Source: Aquatica leii
Lineage: Eukaryota; Arthropoda; Insecta; Coleoptera; Lampyridae
Direction: 5' to 3'
Assembly: GCA_035610365.1 (NCBI GenBank)
Contig: CM069433.1
Span: 129,226,545 to 129,290,544 of the forward strand
DNA: 64,000 nt
Part shown: piece by piece, positions 34,677-46,556 of the stretch
Numbering within the stretch: the stretch's first letter is position 1
Layout of the letters: every line of letters begins with the position of its first letter
Position numbers and translations under genes: made by a program
The notes under the pieces: generated by a model
What the model was told of the DNA's origin: nothing
Database searches by the model: none
The model's input: only the letters and a program-made list of their open reading frames with translations

Positions 34677-35230
34677 TCAAGGCCATGACATTTTATTAAA
34701 AAGGTTATTGTATGCAGTACTAAGGTTATTAGTATCTGTATTAAAATTCAAATTGTTGTTATGTCTAGTGATAAAAATTATCTCAGATATTAATCTTTTA
34801 TTGTATTTGGGTTCCACATCTAAGATGATGGGGTTACTAAAATCGAAATTGTGGCCACTGTTAATATGGTGCAAAGCAAGAGCCGATTCTGCTTTTTTGT
34901 TTTTGCAATCATATTGATGATTTTTAATCCGATTAATAGTTTTTTTGTTTAGTTTGCCCTATATAACATTTATTGCATATCATGCACTCGATTCTGTATG
35001 TAACATTGTGTTTGTCGTATAACTTTGTTTTATCTTTCGTTTTAGAATAAATGGTGTTGTTATTATACGTCGCTATTTTCAAATTAGTATTTTTTAAAAT
35101 CGGAATTAGTTTTTTAGTTAACCCGAGAACGTTTGTGATTTTAGTATATTCAAAATTAGACGTAGTATTAGTTTGGGTCGATGGTGATGGTATGTTATTG
35201 GTGTTGTTCGTATGGAATAATATTTTATTT
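34677..35230 (-). pseudogene. Penelope-like element: GIY-YIG endonuclease fragment
   Basis: From about 35226 the minus strand reads a linker (NVLGLTKKLIPILKNTNLK, NNNTIYSK). The endonuclease follows: VTYRIECMICNKCYIGQTK (GIY-YIG core with the cysteine pair typical of Penelope) and NRIKNHQYDC. The characteristic end is HHINSGHNFDF with ILDVEPKYNKRL, stopping at 34677. A 7-A run after the QTK block (about 34955) shifts the frame by one. The reverse transcriptase half is missing, so this is a 5'-truncated copy. This nuclease would nick target DNA during retrotransposition. Confidence 0.8.
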
Positions 35231-35280
35231 ATAGACCATTCAAGGCCACGTGCTTATAAATAAAAACAATATGGCGACTG

Positions 35281-36810
35281 TTGGCATACAATTATAGTGA
35301 TCATCTAGGTTTGAGTACAAGTTTTAGCAGTGCATTGAAAATGGCTCCTTTATCTCATTATTTTAAACAGATAGAAAAAGAAAATCCTGACGTCGCTGCA
35401 CGTTATGTGGATAAAATCAAAATTATTAATGACATAGATCCATTTGCCCTCTTGGATGCCGAATTAAATTTTAGTTTAGGCGCAATGAAATTTCTAGTAT
35501 GGACATTGCGGTGTATTTGGTATTGACACATAGTTTCTACACTATAGACCAAATGAAGGCTTTGTTCAAAAAGTTGGTTGCCGAAAAGTAAACGAACATG
35601 TAGTTATGGTTGGACAGGTGTGTGAACATTTTGGGGAAATCACCTGTAATTGCTAATGTATATTTAAATTGTAGGTGAAACATTCTAAAAGAATCTGTGA
35701 AAAGAGCTTAATCGCTTGGACAGTAACGCAAACTGATGGCAGCATATGTACCGCTCATTGTGTATGTATGGCTGGTAACAGTGAAGTGCGCAGTCATGTT
35801 GGTGCAACGTTATATTCTGCAGAATATGCCATAAAAGTGCATACATCTGTATCATGTACATATTTAAAAGCTGCATGGCCAGTCCCTATTGAAAAAAAAG
35901 TTCCAGTAGTACCTGTCAAAGAAATGAATTGGGGAAGATCCACTCGGACATCAAAAATACCACCATTAAATGTTCCAACTTTTTTAAATAAAATGACTGA
36001 GGTTGCCTGTGATTCTCCTTTAATGAGATTTATGGAAGCATTTGCAAGTGAAACGGCAATGGAGACAGATTATCCCGTAATATTCGAGTTATTCGATATA
36101 AACAATGTAGCAAAAAACATATGAAGAACTTTTGCATAATGGAGCAGCACTTCAGTTTTCAATAACTTTAGAAGAATCTAAACTGATAAGAGTGCATGGC
36201 ATAAACAACTGCTTCTATTTTCAAATCAAATGAGAGAAACCGTCACTATCACTTATTAAGTTAATGTGTTATTTTTCCGATTTCAAATTTTCAACAAAAG
36301 CCACCAGGTGAGGAAAACACATAAGCAACTGCTGTAGCAAAGTACAAGTCTTTGCAAAATGAAGCTCATATAAACCTCGAAATAGATGAAGTCGGGCTAA
36401 TAATAAATCCATTTCGCCCTGAATTTGCTGCATCCCCCGATAGATTACTTTCATGTGAATGTTGTGGAGATGGATGCTTGGAAATTAAATGCCCTTACAT
36501 CATGCATGAATAACGCTTGAGCATGTTATCATTTGCTGAAAGAAGCAATACTTGTTTATTAGTATGTGATGGCAATATTGAAATTTGTCGAAGTCACGAA
36601 TACTTTTATCAAGTACAAATGCAGTTATTTATAACGGGAAGTAAATACTGTGATTTTGTAGTGTGGTGTCCAAATGATATATTCATACAAAGAATACTAC
36701 CAGACAAGGAATTTTGGAAGCATAATTACCCATTAGCTAAGACATTTCACAAAATGATGATCATTAAGACTTGTGCCCATAGTTTCTCAAATGTATTAGA
36801 TTATATTTAG
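35281..36810 (+). pseudogene. YqaJ-type nuclease with SWIM finger, transposon-associated
   Basis: The N-terminal part (35341-35617) reads KMAPLSHYFKQIEKENPDV and, in another frame, AVYLVLTHSFYTIDQMKA. A 57-bp GT-AG intron fits at 35618-35674. The next part reads KSLIAWTVTQTDGSICTAHC, then CVCMAGNSEVRSHV, a SWIM finger in which the expected third Cys is Arg. From about 36340 comes the YqaJ/lambda-exonuclease fold: EVGLIINPFRPEFAASPD, with the catalytic Asp, then GDGCLEIKCPY with the Glu-x-Lys pair. YYQVQ-like (FYQVQMQLFITG) and CDFVVW motifs follow, and it ends at 36810. There are at least four frame breaks or stops. Its neighbour on the other strand is a DDE_Tnp_4-type transposase gene, a pairing reported for ISL2EU-type transposons. 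Confidence 0.75.
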
Positions 36811-37261
36811 TTTTAAAAAGGAGAGTTATTTGTTATGAATATTTAAATCAGAAATATAATTGTTAAAACGTTTTCAAGAGTTGGTTTAGGTTTAATGACT
36901 GTATTTTCTATATCCCCATGATCTTTTTGGTATTTGTGAACAGAAGCACTTATGGTAAATATTGTAAGTGCATATTGAATAAAAATGTAGTTCAATATCT
37001 TATTTTTTCCCTCACTTTAACACATACAAAGAACTAATTTACATATTTGTTTGAGATAAGAGACTAATTAATCAGTGATAATTGTCTATCTTAACTTAAT
37101 TACTTTAAAAAACAAAGTGGAAAACCACAATCTAAAAAATTTATATTACTTAAATCTAATTAAGAATGAAAATCCTTTCTGTACCAGTTTTTGTAAATGA
37201 AATAAATTACACATAGTTTTTATTTGTACTTTATTATTAGAATGTAGTCTACCTACAAAAA
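36811..37261. other. Spacer between the convergent nuclease and transposase genes
   Basis: AT-rich 3' flanks of the two genes, with no coding trace. Confidence 0.5.
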
Positions 37262-38240
37262 TTAACAGTATTCTTCTAAAGGTGTAATTGGGCGACATAT
37301 GTTTATAAAAGCATAACAAATTGTTACAACTTTGTCCAACATAGACCCATTAGTTACAACTGTTCTTATCATGGAAATGGGTAATGCTCCTTCTAGAATT
37401 TTAAATTTTGTTTTAATTAAACCTATTATTCACTCAACGTGTACCCGCACATTTGCTATTTTCCTTGTTTCCTCAATATCTAATGGATGTAACTAGGAAA
37501 CACCTTCGGTAAAAGCAGGAACTGCCAACTTTGCTTGCTTTATGCTGAGAGTGTTTTATCAAAAATCCACGGTCTGCTAAAACTACGTCTCCTGGTGTAA
37601 TGTGATTCAGAAAATTCAGTAACTTGTTTATCAGATGTATGTCCTCCCCTTGTTTCACTGATATAACTTACAGTGCCTTGAGGAGTTATTCCAATTAAAA
37701 ATTTCACTGTATGGTGATGTTTATAATTTGACCAACAGTCTATAAACACTGTTCTTTCCTGGAATGCATTTTGAAAACAGTTGGGAATGTTTTTTCTACC
37801 ATGTTCGAGGTCAGGCCAGATTATAAAATTTTTAAATGAATCGTTCAGTAAATCTACAAGGGTATAAAAATATGTGGAAGCAGTTGTCGATATCCCAAAA
37901 CGATAAGCTAAATCCTTAAAAGCTAAGTTTATAAGTTTCATAAAAGTTAAAATTAACTGGATTGATGCACTAAGAACTTGAGTAGACGTCGATGGTATCC
38001 TATCTTTAATACTATCATAGACTAAGCTTAACAATTTAGCTGATAATCTAGTGTAGTATTGGCATTTAACATTGTCAAGTACAGTACTTTTAAATGTTAT
38101 GCTGACTTGATTCAATGTAGTCTAAATATTTTTCAGTTTCTCATTTGTGAAATCACAATCTTTTAATAATTGGTCAATATGATGTGATGACATATCTGTC
38201 TGCGAATGCACACCAGTTTTGTCCTCATGTTGTTTTTCAC
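37262..38240 (-). pseudogene. DDE_Tnp_4-type transposase (ISL2EU-like), broken
   Basis: From 38115 the frame reads YYTRLSAKLLSLVYDSI, LAFKDLAYRFGIS and WPDLEHGRKNIPNCFQNAFQ. It then has VFIDCWSNYKHHHTVKFLIGITPQGTVSYIS, with a shortened first-Asp region. The frame shifts near 37620, continuing as ITPGDVVLADRGFLIK (second Asp) and, in another frame, IEETRKIANVRVHVE with the last Glu. A TGA then interrupts before LIKTKFKILEGALPISM. It ends at TAA 37262-37264. A weak upstream trace (to about 38240) may be the end of an N-terminal domain. Between NAFQ and WSNYKH the relatives I know carry more residues around the first Asp, so a small deletion is likely. It converges on the YqaJ-type gene at 35281-36810. 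Confidence 0.75.
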
Positions 38241-41200
38241 AAATGCTTTCCTGTAGGTGAGTATCTGGTTGCACATCTATCTCCTACACAAATGAAATAT
38301 TTAGTAGCACAAGAAGAACGACAAAACATGCCCAATTACTCTGAAACCTACGGACATGAATGGTAAATTCCTGTTACACAAATCTATGTGGTACAACAGG
38401 CTGTGATAAGAAGTTATACATAATAGGGTACAAAAATATGATGCAAATATTTTTGCACATCATATATAGTACAATAACTGTTAAGGTAATGTCTATGTAA
38501 GGGTTGGAACATAACATTTCATATTAATAATAAAAAGAAACAATACTATAAACCCCTATAAAAGTTTTGAAATCAATTTTGGGCAGTTTGAGATTTAATA
38601 AAATTATCGCTTGAAATTACATTTACTTTAAGATGGGATTCTCCGAATAATTTAAAATATTAATAATTAAAACTTTTAATTTAATTATTTAAAAAAAATG
38701 GGAGCTTTTATATTAACACTTGATCTGAAACCAGTGAGAATTCTTTTGTTGAAACACGACTCCACAGTTTCCCAAGTAACTTTTACTTATTTCGTTTTGA
38801 GTTTGTTGATAGACCTTCACCCGATTTTACCACTAAAACTTTTTTAAGTTCTCTAAGTTTTAAACAATCAAATTTTTGACATAATAAACTCGTTTCAATC
38901 CAAAAAGGAGATTCTAATATATTTTTTTTCTGTATTTTATTTTTGATTGCTTTATGAACAATTTGTATTGTACGAATAATATAAAGCTTGAGATTATTAG
39001 CTTCGTTCAGCGTCACAGTCAGGTATCGCTTACACAAAGTAGAGGACGTATCAATTTTGCACGAATTACGTATTTCGTTTAACTAATGATGCAAACGATA
39101 CGAGGTTTTTTTATAAACTTTTAAAAATTACCAGAAAGTGGGAAACCTGATCTCATCCGATTACCCGAACTTACCCGATCTTACGACTAAATACGAACCT
39201 GCACGAAATTTAAAAAGTTGCCCGCGCACCCGAACACGAAAAAACTTGATCTTTTCCAATTACCCAAATGTACATGAAATTCAAATTTGAAAGGTTGCGC
39301 GCGCACCCAAACCTACACGATTTTATCCTAGTAAGACCTAATACGAACCAGGAACCGTAATTTGTATCATTAATTGTATATTAGTAATTCACCCATATAC
39401 ACGAAATCAAAGATATCAAATAGTTTAGAGTTGTTTATGCAATCGAAAAAATGTCAATCTACTATTTAGTTATTATAAATTGGCATTGCATTAATGAAAG
39501 CAAATATACAAATGTAACACACATAATTTTATCTAACAATTAGACTATGAATTTCTAATTCTTGTTTGATTATTTGTTCTTCACTTGTTTTAAAATAAAC
39601 ACATTTATAATAACACGTCTATTTAATAAAGCAGGTAAACACCTGCCAGATTATCATTACAGTTTTTGTAGTGTTACGATTAGAGCAAATATTGCTGAAA
39701 TTTTGTTTAATACAAAAGATAACACCGAATAGCCATCACAATTTCTTTTGTTTAGAAAAATAAGTTTTATATTTGCATATGTTTTCATAACAAACTGTAT
39801 CAATTTTGTTTAGAATCGGTTTGAGCAAATACTTAATTTTTTTTTCGTTAATTAGCGTTTTCAAATTTTTTTTAAACTAATTTTTTTACTCTACTTTTAC
39901 TTTTTTTAAAATTTGTAACTAAATATTTTCTAGTATCTTTAAAATGTATAAAAGAAACACGATTAGTAAGCTTTATTGATTGAACATCATTTTTCGATCT
40001 CCAGAGTATAAAGTTATTATATAAAATTAATTTTATTTATTGAATTAATGTTGGCTTGACGTCTGAGACCGATTGCTTGGAGAAATATATTCTTTGTCAT
40101 CTATTTTTTTCGGTAAAACTCTTGTCAAACATAAAATATTAAAAATATTGATTACTAGTACAAAAATTGTATTACAACTAAAGACAGAAATTTTAGTTGT
40201 AAGTATAGATTTTTAAGCATAAATCGTTACACTCTCTATCTACCGTTGCAATAATACGCAATATGCATTTAACAATCAGTTTCGTTATTTGACGTTGTTT
40301 GTTGACTGTTAATAAGATTAACTATGAAGGTACCAGATTTAAATGTTTGTATTCCTTAGATTTGGTGAATAATGCAAACTATAAAGTATCGGTGTTAGAA
40401 TACAGTAACAAAAAATTAAGTATCTTTAAAATGAATTAAATTTAAGTATTTCAAAGATTTCTAAATACTAATAAAAATGTGTATAAATTTTTAAAATACA
40501 CATAAAATTTTTACAGTTTTGCGAAGTTTTCTAAGATATAAAACATTTTATTTGCAATGTATTTCTAAAATAATACATAAAAATTGTTTTGTTTTACATG
40601 TGTTTATTTTTCTGATCATAATAATTCTTTAATTATATTTAATTGTTAAAAATTAAAAGTAGTTAAAAAGTGTTCAACGCTACAAATGACGATCCTAGCA
40701 AATAAAATGTCAAAAAATTAGTTTTCGTAATGTGTACTTAATTGTTTGACAAATAATTCTTATTTTAAGCTAAAGATAATTCACTCGTATTACTATAATT
40801 ATTAGTTTTAATGAAACAGTTGGACATAATTTGACAAGGAGTTACCCTTATCATACCTTGCTCAAAACTTGAATTGTCATCTGCCTTATTGTAATGTATA
40901 TGTATCTAAAACATGTTTATTTAGATGGATAACAATTTCAATATATTTAAAAATGATTACACATTTTGATTACAATATCTTATAAACGTTTCTTTAAACA
41001 TTTGTTTCAAGTTCTACTATAAATAGAAACCCAAAAATTGTATATAATAATGAATGTACTAGAACTAATATTTTTTTTGCTTAAAAGTTATTTTACAAAT
41101 AAATATTAGTAAATCGTAAATGCAAATAAAATATACCAAAAACAATAATTTTAAACAAATTTACATTCATGTAATATAAATCATAAAAATGTTGTTCACA

Positions 41201-41950
41201 AACGATTTAATATGCTTTTGTTGTTTGTTCTAATTTTTTTAAATTTAAATAATGTGAAATACATATTTGTTATTTTATCTCGATGGGGTGTTGTTTTCAA
41301 ATTTTATAAAATACAATTTATGTTTTATTTTGTTAAATACGTACATCAAAAACATTTTACTTTATTGTCAAACTACAAACTAAGTAAATACAAGCATAAA
41401 CAAAATTTGATAGATGTTCCATCTCGTGGTGTAAGTTAGTACGTATTTAAGATATCTGTACATACCTATAGAGCTTTTAATTTTAATTTAATGATGTTTT
41501 AACTTATAGTCTCAATTAACGTCAATTGTCAACAATTCTAAATCATGTCGTGAATACAACTCTAAATAAAGGACGTCGAGTGCAATAGAAGAACTGTTGC
41601 CAATGAAAATTATAAGCAAGCAATATTTCTCCAATGAAAAAATTTAATGAAAAATAAAAATTTTAATTAACAGGGCATTGACAAACAAATTTCACAACAT
41701 GTTAGTAAGGTACTTTTAACACTTTTATCAAAAGGTCTTAAGTGTAGAATTAGCACACATATTACTACATGGAAAAACTCTCTTAGTTGTCACTTAAAGG
41801 AAAAACCGTAAAAATAATCCCCCAGAAGTATTAAAAAGAAATCATACAACTAGTAATAAGCCTCCGAAGATTTTGTCAAGATCTGGAAAGAAACAGTTGG
41901 GTGTAATTTCCAGCGCAGAATTATCTACTGTTGCAACACGGCTTGATCTT
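38241..41950. other. AT-rich spacer with an imperfect tandem repeat
   Basis: No domain-bearing frame was recognised. An 84-codon minus-strand frame (38783-39037), rich in Lys and Leu, has no known relatives that I can name. About 39130-39345 is less AT-rich and holds an imperfect tandem repeat (listed separately). The rest up to 41950 is AT-rich with no visible genes. Confidence 0.45.
39130..39345. repeat. Imperfect tandem repeat, unit about 75 bp
   Basis: The GTTGCCCGCGCACCC block at 39217 recurs as GGTTGCGCGCGCACCC at 39293, each preceded by a GAAATT(T/C)-(A)AA-type stretch. CTAATACGAACC-like text recurs about 150 bp apart, near 39187 and 39338. The region is clearly richer in G and C than its surroundings. 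Confidence 0.5.
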
Positions 41951-41959
41951 TCACGCCCC

Positions 41960-43066
41960 CATTCTTAATTTATAAAAGAAAAAAACTGGTTGGCGAATTG
42001 TTAGATGGAACACAGATAACCGATGGTTTAATGGGCCAAAACTCTTAGAATGGCTTCGTCATTTCGTCGAGAATACCCGTCCAACTACAGACAAAAAAGT
42101 GATATTAATGTTAGATAACCATGAGTCTCACAAGTATTTTGAGGCTCTAGAATATGCAAGACAAAATAATGTAATTTTTGTTTTGTTGTCTCCTCACACA
42201 GAACTTCTCATGCAACCTCTGAACCGTTGCGTTTATAGACCGTTAAAAACTTATTTTGAACCAGAAGTCTCCACTTTTCAACGGAGCAATATAAGTAGAG
42301 TAATTTCTCAATGTAAAGTGGCTAGACTCGTTGGAAAAGCATATTTAAAAGCAGCAAGTGCACAAAATGTTATATAAGGATTCAAATCTACTGGAATATG
42401 GCGCAAAAATCGACAGGTCTTTAATGATGCAGTTTTTTTGCCATCTAGTCTGACAGACAGGGCCCGAGTTGTTGACAATACCAACAATGATACATCATAG
42501 GCCCAATCTGCTAATGTTAGTCGTATTTCTAATGATTATGATCGCACTGGTTCTCCATTTGTTTTTGAAAACGTAAATCACAATCCCTCCCAAGTTTCTG
42601 CAATTGCAATACAACGCACAAACAGAAAAATAATTGATGTCATGCCTATGGAAACTACATGTAATTCTGCTGTTGAAGATGAAACCTTATGTTTTACATC
42701 AGTGAGTAACAGTTCACTCCAATCCTTAGTAGAACCCTTGATACCCTATGCAAAGTCAAGCGATATCAGACCGTTGCCTAAATTGAGTCCAAACAAAACA
42801 AACCGCAAGCGTAAAATTCAAAGAGCTAAAGTATTAACTAGTTTAACGATTAAAAATATACAAAAAAAAAAGCGTTTCAGTGTCAAAGCTGCTGTTAAGC
42901 AAAATTTTAAAGATCTGCGGTCTACAAGTAAAACAGGCAAAACTAGAATGCAAAAAGCATTGAAGAAAATATCTGCAAAACAGCAATTTTGTCTTGTTTG
43001 TGGTGCGTCTTATACAGACTTACATGAGGAAGATTGGATTAAATATGGAGACTATGGAGAGTAGAC
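41960..43066 (+). pseudogene. Third pogo/jerky transposase relic
   Basis: A plus-strand trace begins with WFNGPKLLEWLRHFVENTRP (about 42023-42085). It passes into an open frame at 42099 with LMLDNHESHKYFEALEYARQ (second catalytic Asp), LLSPHTELLMQPLNRCVYRP and GFKSTGIWRKN after a TAA at 42375. A Ser/Thr/Asn-rich linker has another stop near 42498. A basic stretch (about 42790-42990) follows, then an incomplete finger, CLVCGASYTDLHEEDW, lost after 43066. The first-Asp half and the DNA-binding region are missing. The layout matches the pogo elements at 16243 and 46557, but the sequence is clearly different from both, so it is an older subfamily. No terminal repeats were found. Confidence 0.75.
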
Positions 43067-46000
43067 TCATGAAACCTGTACAAGTTATTCAGGAAAAGGT
43101 TATTATTTTTGAATCAGTCTGGAATAGATATCGTAATAATCATTAATGTTAAGATAAATTAATTTGTGCTAAAATTTGTCAAGTTTATAGTGCTGACCTG
43201 CGTTGCTCGAACGGCTTACCTGTTGTAGACCCCTTATTAGGGCAAAGCTTGTTTTTGAATAGTTTTGAATTTTGGATAATAAACAATTACTTGGTACAAA
43301 ATGACTCAATTATGATTTATTATTTTGAAGTACGATATCTCTACTATTAAATAAAATCACAATTATTATTATAATAAAACGAAAACTAAAATTTTTAGGC
43401 TTTTAGTGTTAACCTAACCGCTTTAGGCTACTATAGCCTAAGCAGTGCTAAAAACATTACTGCGTAAAATGCCTCACCCACGATAAGTTTTTTTCCTATA
43501 CAGGATGACGCACCAAACTTATGTTTTTTTATGCACAACGACTCAAAATGTTATTGGCGAATTTCACCTTACTGTTGGAAATAAATCAGCGATTGAAATG
43601 TTAAATATTTTTCCATACCCTGAACTTTCATTAAAGTGCTTATTGATCCACCAGTTTGAGGTACGGTATACAGGATGTATCCAAACGCAAAACCATGAAT
43701 AACTGATTTTTTTCAAATAGAATACTCTGCCTCTTTTTACACTGTTAAATTCCATTTTTTATAGGCTTTCCAACGATATAATAGTTTGTATGGTTTATTG
43801 TGAGTCTATACCTCAAATAGTACCTGAGTTATAAAAGTTCCTTGCTGCCTGTATTTGAAAGAAATTGATAATAAATAAAACAAAATATCTGAGCAATCTA
43901 AATCTTTTAATTTAAAAAATGTATCTCACACTATGTAGATTTTATATGGTCTAAGCAGGTGTTTTAACTTGCCAGGCCATGTTATTTTAATACTTATATG
44001 CTTAAACGTCTGGTATGAACCACCAACGACTCAAGAAGAGAAAAATTAAAAACTGCACTTGAATCGAATATGACTACTAACAAACATGTATTGAGATACG
44101 CGTGCTTCATGTGAAGATTAACGTGTTAATAAGTAACACAGCAATTGAAATGTTTGCCATACATTGTTCATTACAAAATTTTCAATTTTTTTTTAAAAAA
44201 ACACGAAACCTAATATTTTATACGATTAAAATCAAACATTCTTTTTTATAAGGTCATAGTAAAATTAACGTTTAAGAACAAAATAGAATAATCGTTAACA
44301 GAAGAAAACGGTGTAATAAATCTACAAAATTAAAACTACTACCGTAAAATACATTTAATAGTTATTATTGTAACATTGTTTTATTACTCATAAAATGAAT
44401 TAAGTTTTGCTAGCTCTTAAAACTTAAGAGATAATGTTTAATATAAAACGAAAATTGCTTCTCGAGAAATAAGTAATTGTCGAACTACAAATTACATATC
44501 TTCATGTTTATGCATATCAGCGAGCATACCAAGTAAAATAGAAGGATAATAACGCTTCGTTTAGGAATTTAATTATTTGATAAAATCATTAAACAATTAT
44601 ACAAATTACTTAAACCATAAAAAAAAGTTTATTTAACAAAAAAAAAAAGACTAATTCTACGTTGTTTAATAGTGTTTTTATTATTCTTAAATTGGTTGTA
44701 AACCTCTAAAGTTAAATTGAACAAACGATTTTAACAGTTTTTTGGAATTGAAACTGTCAAATACTAATAATCACGTTGATTTAGGTGATTTATAATCCAC
44801 ATATAATAAATTTACTTTAAAGCAAATAACTTTAAGGGAAACATGTTTTTCTTGCCCATGAATGGTTTGTTTTATGATTATAAACCTAATTCGATCCTTG
44901 AAATTTAATTTAAGTTTAAATAAAGTTACGTGTACAAAAATTTAAATATTTACCTGAATAAACCGATCAAAAGTTTTGCACGCGAATTTTATAGCTCGAG
45001 CGTTTTAGTCGCGAAAATATTTAAGCGTAAACGTTTTTGGTGCGAGTACTTTTCGAGGCGTAAAATTATATTATATAGTATTTGAACATACATATAAATG
45101 TTAAAACACGACTAAAATTTTATATATAGCATCACCGTAATCTTATATATTTTATTACATTCTTTTTTGCTGAATACGTGTATAATATTTATTTTTCTGT
45201 ATAAAGAATATACTCCAGAAATGGATTTGTGATTTATATTTTTTTTTAACCAAATACATTCAGTTTTCGGTTGTATTGCATAAAATAATTTTTGCAAAGT
45301 TTAGTATAATATGATTGTTCAATTAATGTCAATTCTATATCATATAATTATAGTGCTAACAACTTACTTTAAGCAACCGCAATTAGTTTTTATTTATATC
45401 TGTTTTTAATAAATCAATGTTTTTTGTAAAAACGCGTTTTCGTTATTATAATTCTGATTCTTTGTAGAATACATAATTTTTTTAGTGATTACAAGTTTTA
45501 AGACGTTTTAATTTGATTTTGTAAAAAGTTTTTGATTAAATCTAAAGTGGTTCAAATGCATGGTAACTAATATTTCTTTAAAAAATAACAGACAAAGAAA
45601 CATTTGTTTTTTTAGTTACCTTAGTTTTATAATTATCATTTCATTAATTGTCACCTGAAGAAGAACCTAGACCATGTTCGAAAGCTTGTGAGTTTTTTAA
45701 TAAATACTTACACCATTTATCCAAAAACTATTTTATCAGTTCACACATACTTGTAACTTACACGTATCTGAAATATTACTGTAGAGATGCTATCATCTCA
45801 AATACTTGGCAAATATGTATGAATGTCAACAAGATTAAATATGTTTCAAATATATTATAGGTACACACAATAACTACAGACCATATACATATCAGATACG
45901 GAGATAATCGTATCAATGTATGTTACATAGTCAACAGGTTTTGATAAGAAGCTACTATGTACCAGAGATGTATCTACTATAGAGAATGATGGTATCGTTT

Positions 46001-46556
46001 AAAGATCATACGTTTGTTTCCATGAGAAAATGCTATGTACCAGAATCGTTTATATACGCTACATGTAATAGAATATATTAAAAATGTATTATTTGTAGAA
46101 ACAATTTTTGGATTAAACAAAAATTAAATTCCCAAATTAACTCGATTTATTACTACATAAATATAACAAAATAATATTTAGTCATCTAGTCATACATATA
46201 CTTATTAAATAAATATAATTGATCTGTTTAAATTTACTATATTTCTGCGTTTTCCTGCCGAAACCTGAAATAAGAAAGCAATAAAAAAGTATTACTTTAT
46301 GTGACCAACGTGAAGTGTATGTTTATTGCAACAATGCCACTTTGGTTAATTGAAGCAACACTTTATCCTAAATATTTTACTTCTTTAATATTGATTCTGA
46401 CATTGTGTAAAAAAGTGTCCTAATATGCAATATTAATGGCAAAGTTAGAAAAGTAACGATGTGCAAAAATGGTTACTTTCCACACCATAATCAGTATGTA
46501 AAATCTGCTTTTCTTATACTTTTATATGCTTAACGGGTAAATCTAAACGCGGTGTA
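43067..46556. other. AT-rich spacer
   Basis: No genes were recognised. Two TATACAGGATG(A/T)-type strings (about 43496 and 43668) resemble termini common in insect repeats. A hammerhead-like motif lies at 45651-45691. Confidence 0.45.
45651..45691 (+). ncRNA. Hammerhead-ribozyme-like motif, best copy in the window
   Basis: The outer arms TCAC (45651-45654) and GTGA (45688-45691) are complementary. The core CTGAAGA (45655-45661) is canonical. The inner stem GAAC/GTTC (45663-45666, 45676-45679) is perfect, GAAA follows (45680-45683), and CTT (45685-45687) stands at the NUH cleavage position with a minimal third stem. One extra A (45662) lies between the core and the inner stem; an extra A at this place is known in a viroid hammerhead. 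This is the type I layout described in Penelope-like elements. It is short enough that chance is possible. Confidence 0.45.

Noticed and set aside
38783-39037. 84-codon minus-strand frame
   Set aside because: Lys/Leu-rich but unrecognised; not enough to call a gene.
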